Shown: positions 1-5,945, numbered from the stretch's first letter. The stretch is 5,946 bases of DNA from Lachnospiraceae bacterium (GCA_017404585.1 JAFRCB010000012.1:1-5946), one strand, 5' to 3'. Notes: generated by a model from the letters alone, not told the origin. Program-made: numbers and translations.

Positions 1-1584
1 CCGCATGATCGTCCTTGCGGATGCGCTGCCGACATTTTCAATGGCGAGACCCGCAAGGAGTCTCCAGGGTTCATTTTTCTTAGAGTTCTCGATAGCAGAA
101 AGGAGCTTATCCGTGCTCTTTTCAAGTCCGATCAGCTTTTTATCCAGCATCTCCTGCCGGTGATCTTTCAGTGTATAAATATCGGCTATACTTGCAAGCA
201 GTTTTTCCCTGACAAGTGTCAGAACATTTTCCTCGCCGAAGCCCTTGATATCCATCGCACTGCGGCCGACAAAATTGATGAGATGACGTTCGAGCTGGGC
301 AGGGCAGTCAGGGTTAATGCATTTCTTATCAGACATACCCTCTTCCTGCACAATCGGACCGCCGCAGACAGGACACACATCCGGGAGACGGAAATCGGAA
401 ACGCCATGAGGCCTTTTCTCGGGGACGGATCTCTTTATCTTCGGGATGATCTCTCCCGACTTATAGACAACGACAGTGTCGCCTATGCCGATGTGAAGAT
501 TATTTATGAAATCCTGGTTGTGAAGGGTCGCCCTCTGGACTGTCGTGCCGCAGAGCCTGATCGGCTCGAACACAGCTGTCGGATTCACACGCCCGGTCAT
601 GCCTATCGAAATTTCAATGTCGGTAATGACTGTTTCCTTCTCCTCAGGCGGATACTTGTAAGCTATGTGACCTGCACTGTATTTCACGCCCGCAGGGAAA
701 TCGTTCCTGTAGGCGATCTGGTCGATCTTGACGACCGCACCGTCTATATCGTAAGCCAGTTCTCCGCGCATTTCACCGATCCTGTCTATCTCGGATATGA
801 TCTCCTCATCTGTCCTCACCCGGGCTGACGGGGCGGTCTTTATACCCAGCTTCTCGAGAAGCTGAAGGCCGGCGTAATGGCTATCCATAAACTCCGGACT
901 TCCGTCCTGCACGTTGAAGACAAACAGAGACAGCCCCCTCTTTTTTGTCATCTCGGGATCCAGTTGGCGAAGGGTCCCTGCAGCGCAGTTCCGGGGATTT
1001 GCAAATGTCTTTTTCCCCTGAAGTTCCTGCTCCTCATTCGTCCTGTCAAAGTCTGCGTGAGACATGTACACCTCACCGCGGATCTCGAGATAAGGTGCGT
1101 CCGTGTAGATACTTTCTCTTACATCGGGAATGACCCGCGCGTTGACCGTGACATCTTCTCCGATCATACCGTCGCCTCTGGTCTCCGCCAATGTAAGTTT
1201 TCCGTCCGTATAGCGCAGCGTCATAGACAAACCGTCGATTTTCTGCTCCACACAGAAAACGGCATCCGGATGGATCTCACGCACTCTGTGAACCCACTCG
1301 AGCACGTCTGCTTTATTGAAGACATCCTGAATGGAGAGCATCGGAACATTGTGACTGACCGTCACCCCGGCTGTCCTCTTGACACTGGCGCCGACGGTCC
1401 GGGTCGGCGAATCATCCGACGCAAGAGACGGATCCTCGCGCTCCATTGCCTTGAGGCGCAGCATGAGCCGGTCGTATTCATAGTCGGAAATAAGCGGTTC
1501 GCCGCTCTCGTAAGCCTCATTATATTTTCTTATCTCAGCTGTAAGATTTTTGTACTCGCTGAGTTTTTCTTTTTCCTTATTCAT
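1..1584 (-). CDS. ligA: NAD+-dependent DNA ligase LigA, 3' end cut by the window edge
   Basis: LigA seals 3'-OH/5'-phosphate nicks in duplex DNA, using NAD+ to adenylate an active-site lysine; it acts in Okazaki-fragment joining and repair in the cytoplasm. The frame is open from ATG at 1584 to base 1, giving 528 codons; family members are about 670 residues, so the end of the HhH region and the BRCT domain lie outside. Visible in order: domain Ia (residues 1-70, with D34, Y37, D38), motif I K115-I-D-G, E171 in RGEV, R198 and R206 in NPRN...LRQ, D281 and K286 in DGAVVKID, motif V K310 in AYKYP, the OB fold (about 320-395), a four-Cys zinc finger (C404, C407, C422, C427) and the first HhH repeats. 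Position 329 is Met where E. coli LigA has Arg333, and the residue matching E. coli Tyr22 appears to be Ala24. The start follows rluF by 11 bp, with a GAGGT ribosome site overlapping the rluF stop, so the two are probably co-transcribed. Confidence 0.95.
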   Translation of the reverse strand, partial: MNKEKEKLSEYKNLTAEIRKYNEAYESGEPLISDYEYDRLMLRLKAMEREDPSLASDDSPTRTVGASVKRTAGVTVSHNVPMLSIQDVFNKADVLEWVHRVREIHPDAVFCVEQKIDGLSMTLRYTDGKLTLAETRGDGMIGEDVTVNARVIPDVRESIYTDAPYLEIRGEVYMSHADFDRTNEEQELQGKKTFANPRNCAAGTLRQLDPEMTKKRGLSLFVFNVQDGSPEFMDSHYAGLQLLEKLGIKTAPSARVRTDEEIISEIDRIGEMRGELAYDIDGAVVKIDQIAYRNDFPAGVKYSAGHIAYKYPPEEKETVITDIEISIGMTGRVNPTAVFEPIRLCGTTVQRATLHNQDFINNLHIGIGDTVVVYKSGEIIPKIKRSVPEKRPHGVSDFRLPDVCPVCGGPIVQEEGMSDKKCINPDCPAQLERHLINFVGRSAMDIKGFGEENVLTLVREKLLASIADIYTLKDHRQEMLDKKLIGLEKSTDKLLSAIENSKKNEPWRLLAGLAIENVGSASARTIMR

Positions 1585-1595
1585 TGAGTATGACC

Positions 1596-2423
1596 TCATC
1601 TGCCTCTGTATGTCACAGGCTGCCGGTCAGTTCCCGGCTTCACTGCCATTTTTCTGAGTTCCGCGATTTCCTCATCAGTAAGCGGTCTCATAGCGCCCTC
1701 TTTCAGATCACCGAGAAGAAGATTCATGATGCGTATTCTTTTTATTTCAAGCACCGAATAGCCTTTTTTGAGACACATTCGTCTGATCTGCCTGTTAAAT
1801 CCCTGTGTCAGGATAATTGAAAATTCTTTTTTGCCAAGACGCCTCACACGGCAGGGCCGGGTCCTGACCACGGTTCCCTTCCTCTTGCCCTTTCTGCCGA
1901 TTTCATTTGTGAGATGCCGGTCATCATCAAGAACGATCTCCATACCGTTCTGCATGGCTATGATAAACTCCGGGGTAAGGACTTTATCCACTTTCACAAT
2001 GTATTCCTTCTCGTGATAGTTGGATGCCCGCATGATCATATCATTCAGTTCGCCGTCATTGGTCAGAAGTACCAGACCCGTCGAATCCCGGTCAAGCCTG
2101 CCCGCATAGGATATATACTGTGTAAGACCTGCGTAGTCAATTATGTTGCCGCTGATCCTCCTGTCACCCGTACATATGATTCCCCTGGGCTTATTCAACA
2201 TATAGTATAGCTTTTTCAGCTCTTTAGCAGCGACCTCTTTACCGTTCACGAACACGCGGTCTCCCGGGCAGACCCGCTCCCCCATCCGGGCGGCAGCGGC
2301 GTTATCCTCGCCGCTCCTTTGGATCATCACCTGGCCGTTCTCAATAAGTCGGTCGGCCTCCCTGCGGGAGCAGACCCCCGCGGCACTGATATATTTGTTT
2401 AATCGAATACTATCCTGGTCCAT
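1596..2423 (-). CDS. rluF: 23S rRNA pseudouridine synthase, RluF-like (RsuA/RluB/E/F family)
   Basis: A 275-residue RNA-modifying enzyme. An N-terminal S4 RNA-binding domain (about residues 6-65, beginning RLNKYISAAGVCSRREAD) precedes the catalytic domain. Motif AGRLDRDSTGLVLLTNDG at 107-124 places the catalytic Asp at D111; HEKEYIVKVDK (137-147) and the RNA-contact signature NRQIRRMC (210-217) follow. The order and wording, including RASNYHEKEY and RIRIMN, match E. coli RluF (which modifies U2604 of 23S rRNA) better than RluB or RsuA; the target in this organism is inferred. Compared with my memory of E. coli RluF there is a basic insert at about 166-186 and a few extra residues in the S4 domain near 36-47. 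ATG at 2423 has AGGT about 8 bases upstream. It is the first gene of a likely operon with ligA. Confidence 0.92.
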   Translation of the reverse strand: MDQDSIRLNKYISAAGVCSRREADRLIENGQVMIQRSGEDNAAAARMGERVCPGDRVFVNGKEVAAKELKKLYYMLNKPRGIICTGDRRISGNIIDYAGLTQYISYAGRLDRDSTGLVLLTNDGELNDMIMRASNYHEKEYIVKVDKVLTPEFIIAMQNGMEIVLDDDRHLTNEIGRKGKRKGTVVRTRPCRVRRLGKKEFSIILTQGFNRQIRRMCLKKGYSVLEIKRIRIMNLLLGDLKEGAMRPLTDEEIAELRKMAVKPGTDRQPVTYRGR

Positions 2424-2532
2424 TCTTTACCTACCGCAAAAGCGCTTCTATCAAATCATTCCGCACCCAAAAGCATATCACCCTGAGCATTTTCGGCCAT
2501 GAGGCTGCCATACAAAGGCACAGATTAGGTCT

Positions 2533-2561
2533 ATCATATCATTTTCAAGACTTGAATTAAA
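2533..2561 (-). promoter_or_regulatory. possible promoter for rluF-ligA
   Basis: On the minus strand, a TATGAT -10 box (2533-2538) lies 17 bases from TTTAAT (2556-2561), a poor -35 match. An alternative reading uses TTGAAA (2543-2548) with a box further downstream at 15-base spacing. Either gives a leader of about 100 bases before the ATG at 2423. The -35 overlaps that of the divergent promoter. The location is plausible, but the box choice is uncertain. Confidence 0.35.
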
Positions 2562-2579
2562 GAAGAAAAGTGGTATCAT
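2552..2579 (+). promoter_or_regulatory. sigma-A type promoter of the GW-repeat/NodB gene
   Basis: TTGAAT (2552-2557) and TATCAT (2574-2579) are separated by 16 bases in an A-rich tract, a good vegetative promoter match. Predicted transcription starts near 2586. That excludes the upstream in-frame GTG at 2570 as the start codon and supports the TTG at 2612. Confidence 0.65.
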
Positions 2580-2600
2580 CTTCAAATATAAGAAAATTAC

Positions 2601-2606
2601 GGGGGT
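2601..2606 (+). promoter_or_regulatory. ribosome binding site deciding a TTG start
   Basis: GGGGGT lies 5 bases before the TTG at 2612 and is the only purine-rich site between the predicted transcript start and the coding frame. The next in-frame ATG (2684) would cut into the membrane anchor, so TTG at 2612 is preferred. Confidence 0.6.
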
Positions 2607-2611
2607 TAGTA

Positions 2612-4141
2612 TTGAATAAAGCAGAGCGCAGAGAACTGCGATTGAAGACAAGAAAACTTGAGGCACTGATCTGTCTTCTCGGAATGATGCCGGTCCTTAT
2701 CTGTCTGCTCACTTTTTGCGCTTACCTGAATGTAAAGTATCCGGTACCTAAGCACAGGACCCGTACCCCGATCTATGAAGGGTATCGAACCGGGTGGGAT
2801 GTCGATATCAACGGCTGGCACTACACGCCGAAAGAAGGTCAAAGTCCGGTCTCGACCTGGTATACAGTTGACGGATACGACTACTACTTCAACAGCTACG
2901 GATACATGTCCACCGGATGGGTCTCCGTGGATGACAAGCTTTATTATTTTGACATCACAGGCCAAAAACAGACAGATATGTGGGCAACGGATGACAATAA
3001 TGTTACCTATCGCCTCGGTGAGCAGGGAACACCTGTTACGGGCTGGTACACTGATGAGGACGGCAGCCGTTATTATTTTGATGATTTCGGCGCAATGCAG
3101 ACCGGATGGCTGGAGCAGGGAGGCAAGCGGTATCATCTCGGAGAAGACGGCAGGCTTGAGACCGGATGGATCACGGACGGCGACCTCACTTACTACGCAG
3201 ATGACAGCGGCGAAATGCAGACCGGATGGCTTGTCCTTGACGATAAGACCTATTATCTCGGGGATGACGGAGCAAGAAAGACAGGACTCCTCACGGTCGA
3301 CGGCAGCACCTACTACATGAACGGAGACGCGGTCATGCAGACAGGTCTTGTAGCGGTCGACGGGACCATGCATTATTTCGATTCAAAGGGAGTCATGCAG
3401 ACCGGATGGGTCGAGTCAGGCGACGCCAGATACTACTTTGACGGCGACGGAAATGCCGCAAACGGCTGGAAAAATCTTGATAACAGATGGTGCTGGTTCG
3501 ATGGAAACGGAAAGTACGATTCGAACAGGGAATATGACAGCGCTCCTATGGTAGCGCTGACATTTGACGACGGTCCCGGCGAATACACGGATCAGATTCT
3601 TAATCTCCTTAAGCAGTACAATGTAAAAGCCACCTTCTTTATGATCGGATCTCAGGTCTCTGATTTCGCGTCAGCAGTAAAACGTGAGCACGATATAGGC
3701 ATGGAGCAGGGCAATCACTCATGGGACCACAAGACCCTTACCCACCTCACCGCTGAGCAGATCTCCTCTGAGATCTCAAGGACCAACGACGCGATACGGT
3801 CGGCGACCGGCTCGGATCCGACACTCTTCCGCCCGCCCGGCGGCGGCTACAACGATCTGGTCATGGCTAACTCTTTTGGGTTGCCCATGATCATGTGGTC
3901 CATTGACACGCTCGACTGGTCTCACAAAAATGCTCAGACAACCTATGACACTGTCATGAACAGCGTCCAGGATGGAGACATCATTTTAATGTATGAGATT
4001 TACGAGCAGTCTTACATAGCTGCCCAGATGCTTATACCTGCACTGCTTGAGCGGGGTTACCGTCTGGTCACGGTGAGCGAGCTCGCTGCAGCCCGAGGCT
4101 ACACACTAAGATCCGGCATATCCTACGGGAGACTGAACTGA
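2612..4141 (+). CDS. membrane-anchored GW-repeat wall-binding protein with NodB polysaccharide deacetylase domain
   Basis: A 509-residue surface protein starting at TTG 2612. A basic N-terminus (residues 2-15) leads into one hydrophobic segment (about 18-39) with no convincing lipobox or cleavage site, so an uncleaved membrane anchor is likely. Residues about 61-303 hold roughly eleven 20-residue repeats of the form TGW-x(n)-G-x-x-YYF-x(3)-G-x-M-Q, related to choline-binding/cell-wall-binding repeats. Residues about 312-498 are a NodB-fold carbohydrate esterase family 4 domain, which normally removes acetyl groups from peptidoglycan or other N-acetylated glycans. Motif 1 is TFDDGPG (D319, D320), motif 2 is NHSWDH (H369, H373), motif 3 is RPPGG at 407-411, and motif 4 is DTLDW (432-436). 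Motif 5, normally LxH followed by D-I-H, reads L-M-Y461-E-I-Y464, so the expected general-acid histidine is Tyr. Activity is therefore uncertain. It is convergent with the SH3b gene downstream. Confidence 0.92.
   Translation: MNKAERRELRLKTRKLEALICLLGMMPVLICLLTFCAYLNVKYPVPKHRTRTPIYEGYRTGWDVDINGWHYTPKEGQSPVSTWYTVDGYDYYFNSYGYMSTGWVSVDDKLYYFDITGQKQTDMWATDDNNVTYRLGEQGTPVTGWYTDEDGSRYYFDDFGAMQTGWLEQGGKRYHLGEDGRLETGWITDGDLTYYADDSGEMQTGWLVLDDKTYYLGDDGARKTGLLTVDGSTYYMNGDAVMQTGLVAVDGTMHYFDSKGVMQTGWVESGDARYYFDGDGNAANGWKNLDNRWCWFDGNGKYDSNREYDSAPMVALTFDDGPGEYTDQILNLLKQYNVKATFFMIGSQVSDFASAVKREHDIGMEQGNHSWDHKTLTHLTAEQISSEISRTNDAIRSATGSDPTLFRPPGGGYNDLVMANSFGLPMIMWSIDTLDWSHKNAQTTYDTVMNSVQDGDIILMYEIYEQSYIAAQMLIPALLERGYRLVTVSELAAARGYTLRSGISYGRLN
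3095..3409 (+). repeat. 60-bp periodic coding repeats of the GW module
   Basis: The 15-mer ATGCAGACCGGATGG recurs exactly at 3095, 3215 and 3395, with a close variant (ATGCAGACAGG) at 3335. All are spaced in multiples of 60 bases, which is one 20-residue protein repeat (MQTGW register). Identity at DNA level suggests recent duplication or ongoing recombination among the modules. Confidence 0.85.
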
Positions 4142-4164
4142 GTCCGGTGAATCCTGCCAACGGC

Positions 4165-4310
4165 TGAACTGAAGACTGAACAAAGGGCTGCCGCATCAAG
4201 GCGTGCTCCCATTGCATAAAGCAGGCGTTAATTGCAGATGGCCTGCTGTATGCAGCGGGAACACCGTCTTATGCGGCAGCCCCTTATTGTTCAGTTATTA
4301 TTCAGGTTCA
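4165..4310. repeat. long imperfect inverted repeat (hairpin) filling the convergent intergenic gap
   Basis: The arms pair in register from 4185-4226 with 4241-4282 without any gap. The best blocks are GGGCTGCCGCAT (4185-4196 with 4271-4282) and GCATA.AGCAGGC (4214-4226 with 4241-4253, one mismatch), around a 14-base loop (4227-4240). After a small asymmetric loop, ACTGAACAA (4175-4183) pairs with 4287-4295. Two shorter blocks, 4170-4173 with 4301-4304 and 4165-4169 with 4306-4310, extend the base. It begins 24 bp after one stop codon and ends 15 bp before the other. It may serve as a bidirectional terminator, but neither side has a good U-run (CTTATT on +, TTTG on minus). A structured RNA, or a remnant of an inverted duplication or MITE, are alternatives. 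Confidence 0.8.
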
Positions 4311-4325
4311 CTGTTCTTCGTGCAA

Positions 4326-5426
4326 TCACCCGAAGTCGACAAATCTGGTTCCGATATAGCCTTCGCCCGCCTCACAGGAGATGTGGTACCACCCCTTCGA
4401 GACCTCTCCGATCACGGTGATAGGCGTGCCCTGATCAAGCACCGTGATGACCTTGTAGTTGTAGCCGGCACCAGCTCTGAGATTGCAGGTAGATCCGATC
4501 ACGGCTTTATGCTCGGATGCTCCGTCGTCCGGGAATTCATTATTATAACCAAGACCATCGTCGGAGTCTGTATCCTCTTCCTGACTTTCCTCCGCGGTCT
4601 CCTCGGAAGCAGCCGGAGCCTGCTCAGACTCAGGCGCGTCGGAAGTCTCCTCTTCCTGAGTCTCCTCGTTCTGAGTCTCCTCCGCCGCCGGTGCAGCTGA
4701 TTCGGAAGCCGCCGGTTCAGATGCTTCGGTATCGGCCTCCGCTGTACCGGCAGATTCAGCCGCCGCCTGTTCATCAGCGTCAGCTTTCTTTGACGCCTCT
4801 GTAATCTCTTCGACGAGAGCCTTCACATCATCCTCAGCTGAGATTTCATTTACATATGCTGCCAGCTTTTCATCTGAAGCCGCGTCCACGACGATTTTGT
4901 AATCACCCGCATCATCCCTCTTTACATACAGCCAGGAAAGCCCCGGATGTTTGACGTAGAGACTCGGGTTGGAATACTCATAGGACGCGTATACCACATA
5001 ACCCGAATCATCCTTCTCCGGTCCCGGCTTGACATAGGACTTGATATTGGAATACTCAGTCTCTGAGTTTTCAATATCCTTGACATCCTGATCCGTGAGG
5101 TTGTCGGAAATCGCTCTCACGCTTTCAACATTCTTGCTGTTGAGCGCCATATAGTAGGTTGTGACAAGACCTGAAATCTCAGGGATCTTGTTCTCCGTCA
5201 GAGTCTCTGCAGACTCGGCCAATGCGGCTCCTGATTCGATCTCTTCCGCCGGGATACCTGTCACCGCGGTGCCTGCTCCCGTATTCTCCGCGCCGGAATT
5301 GCCGGCTGACATTCTTCCCGTGATTGCTCGCACACCGAAGAAAATACCGATACAGACTACGGCAATCGCACAGATCAGCATGATATAGCGGAGATTGTCA
5401 GAGACCCATTCTCTGAAATTATCCAA
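4326..5426 (-). CDS. membrane-anchored NTF2-like/SH3b domain protein
   Basis: A 366-residue protein if started at TTG 5426, or 371 from ATG 5441. TTG is preferred because AGGAGG lies 6 bases before it and no ribosome site precedes the ATG. Residues (TTG numbering) about 13-35 form one transmembrane helix after a short charged N-terminus, giving an extracellular C-terminus. Residues about 80-200 look like an NTF2-like fold (IPEISGLVTTYYMALNSKN, then YVKPGPEKDDSGYVVYASYE), a pairing I recall from Lachnospiraceae surface proteins. Residues about 213-303 are a disordered Ala/Glu/Ser linker of strong negative charge. Residues about 308-366 are a bacterial SH3 domain (CNLRAGAGYNYKVITVL, then GWYHI and GYIGTRFVDF), a module that typically binds peptidoglycan. 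No catalytic motif is visible; a wall-sensing or scaffold role is inferred. The two CTGAGTCTCCTC copies (4656, 4671) are linker repeats. Confidence 0.9.
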   Translation of the reverse strand: MDNFREWVSDNLRYIMLICAIAVVCIGIFFGVRAITGRMSAGNSGAENTGAGTAVTGIPAEEIESGAALAESAETLTENKIPEISGLVTTYYMALNSKNVESVRAISDNLTDQDVKDIENSETEYSNIKSYVKPGPEKDDSGYVVYASYEYSNPSLYVKHPGLSWLYVKRDDAGDYKIVVDAASDEKLAAYVNEISAEDDVKALVEEITEASKKADADEQAAAESAGTAEADTEASEPAASESAAPAAEETQNEETQEEETSDAPESEQAPAASEETAEESQEEDTDSDDGLGYNNEFPDDGASEHKAVIGSTCNLRAGAGYNYKVITVLDQGTPITVIGEVSKGWYHISCEAGEGYIGTRFVDFG

Positions 5427-5432
5427 TTTTTG

Positions 5433-5438
5433 CCTCCT
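5433..5438 (-). promoter_or_regulatory. perfect Shine-Dalgarno AGGAGG selecting the TTG start at 5426
   Basis: On the minus strand AGGAGG is followed by six bases (CAAAAA) and then TTG. The same AGGAGG would encode Arg-Arg at codons 2-3 if the ATG at 5441 were used, and that ATG has only A/T-rich leader upstream of it. Confidence 0.75.
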
Positions 5439-5477
5439 CATGTCATATATTGTATAAACGACACATAATACATCGCT

Positions 5478-5506
5478 ATATTACCATATATGGTCTTCTT
5501 TTGCAA
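5478..5506 (-). promoter_or_regulatory. promoter of the NTF2-like/SH3b gene, with palindrome in the spacer
   Basis: On the minus strand, TTGCAA (5501-5506) and TAATAT (5478-5483) are separated by exactly 17 bases. The predicted leader is about 45 bases before the TTG start. The spacer contains the perfect 12-bp palindrome ACCATATATGGT (5483-5494), overlapping the first base of the -10 box, a possible operator. Confidence 0.75.
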
Positions 5507-5596
5507 CAAAGCCGCTCATCTCGGGGCACTGTAACGAACAGCCTGTCTGAGCTGAACCGAAATTCTTAAGAATTCTTCGAGCCGTGAAAATTTTTC

Positions 5597-5625
5597 TTGA
5601 TTAAATACAGTGAAAGATGTAATAT
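5597..5625 (+). promoter_or_regulatory. promoter of the tRNA-Ala/tRNA-Arg unit
   Basis: TTGATT (5597-5602) and TAATAT (5620-5625) are separated by 17 bases. An A/T tract GAAAATTTTTC (5586-5596) abuts the -35 box like an UP element. Predicted start is near 5632, a few bases before the mature tRNA 5' end. A perfect 14-bp palindrome AATTCTTAAGAATT lies at 5561-5574. The rest of 5507-5585 shows no gene. Confidence 0.8.
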
Positions 5626-5635
5626 ATCCTGTGAT

Positions 5636-5707
5636 GGGGATATAGCTCAGTGGGAGAGCGTTCGGTTCGCATCCGAAAGGCCGTGAGTTCGAATCTCATT
5701 ATCTCCA
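5636..5707 (+). tRNA. tRNA-Ala (anticodon CGC)
   Basis: A full cloverleaf: acceptor GGGGATA (5636-5642) with TATCTCC (5700-5706), D-stem GCTC/GAGC, anticodon stem TTCGG/CCGAA around loop TTCGCAT, and T-arm GTGAG-TTCGAAT-CTCAT. The anticodon CGC at 5668-5670 reads GCG (Ala). The G3:U70 wobble pair (5638 with 5704), the hallmark identity element of tRNA-Ala, confirms the assignment. Discriminator base is A5707; CCA is not encoded. Confidence 0.97.
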
Positions 5708-5711
5708 TAAG

Positions 5712-5737
5712 CAGCCTGCCTCTCGGCGGGCTGTTTT
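5712..5737 (+). terminator. terminator-like hairpin between the two tRNAs
   Basis: CAGCCTGCC (5712-5720) pairs with GGCGGGCTG (5725-5733) as nine base pairs, one a wobble, around a TCTC loop, followed directly by TTTT (5734-5737). This has the form of an intrinsic terminator yet ends 6 bases before tRNA-Arg. No separate promoter is evident for tRNA-Arg, so it may only partly terminate or may act in processing. Confidence 0.7.
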
Positions 5738-5743
5738 ACAGAT

Positions 5744-5815
5744 GCGTCTGTAGCTCAGTGGATAGAGCACTGGATTCCGGTTCCAGGTGCGCGGGTTCGA
5801 CTCCTGTCAGACGCA
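5744..5815 (+). tRNA. tRNA-Arg (anticodon CCG)
   Basis: The acceptor GCGTCTG (5744-5750) pairs perfectly with CAGACGC (5808-5814). D-stem is GCTC/GAGC, anticodon stem CTGGA/TCCAG around loop TTCCGGT, and T-arm GCGGG-TTCGACT-CCTGT with two wobble pairs. The anticodon CCG at 5777-5779 reads CGG (Arg). Discriminator is A5815, and CCA is not encoded. Confidence 0.96.
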
Positions 5816-5819
5816 TAGC

Positions 5820-5853
5820 AAAGACTGCCGCATCAGTACGGCAGTCTTTTTTG
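5820..5853 (+). terminator. intrinsic terminator of the tRNA unit
   Basis: AAGACTGCCG (5821-5830) pairs perfectly with CGGCAGTCTT (5839-5848) around an 8-base loop, with a six-T run (5847-5852) after the stem. Read on the minus strand it ends in CAGTCTTTGC, so it may also stop the gene entering from the right, whose stop codon lies about 20 bp away. Confidence 0.93.
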
Positions 5854-5873
5854 TTTCCCGATAAAAGTCCGGA

Positions 5874-5945
5874 TCAGAACAGTCTCAGCTCATCCTTCTC
5901 CCTGTCATAATAGTAAACTCTGTTCGAAAGCACTTCATACTCCGG
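5874..5945 (-). CDS. C-terminal fragment of an unidentified gene entering from the right edge
   Basis: On the minus strand the frame is open from the window edge to TGA at 5874-5876, giving the last 23 residues. They are polar and charged, with a VYYYDREKDELRLF end. The position, tail-to-tail with the tRNA unit and sharing its terminator, supports a real gene end; one of the other minus frames stops at once. Too little is present to name the product. Confidence 0.6.
   Translation of the reverse strand, partial: PEYEVLSNRVYYYDREKDELRLF

Noticed and set aside
160..1587. Two long + strand open frames (160-828 and 877-1587) opposite ligA
   Set aside because: They lie antisense to a clear LigA reading frame, their translations show no recognisable domain, and they lack ribosome sites. 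They are frame shadows of a gene with strong codon bias.
2570..2611. GTG at 2570 as the start of the deacetylase gene
   Set aside because: It overlaps the predicted promoter -10 region, has no ribosome site, and adds 14 residues of no evident function before the TTG start at 2612.
2606..3373. Minus-strand open frame of 255 codons opposite the GW repeats
   Set aside because: It is antisense to a repeat array with evident protein-level periodicity; its openness follows from the repetitive codons.
4203..4804. Open frames across the hairpin and opposite or overlapping the acidic linker
   Set aside because: They come from low-complexity GAA/GAG/GCC-rich sequence and the hairpin; the proteins are Arg/Pro/Leu-rich artefacts with no initiation signals.
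4188..5835. Shared 11-mer CTGCCGCATCA in the long hairpin (4188) and the tRNA terminator (5825)
   Set aside because: An 11-base match within about 6 kb is expected several times by chance, and the surrounding sequence differs.
5650..5910. Open frame of 86 codons through the two tRNAs
   Set aside because: It spans two complete cloverleaves and two terminators; this is a familiar spurious translation of tRNA genes.
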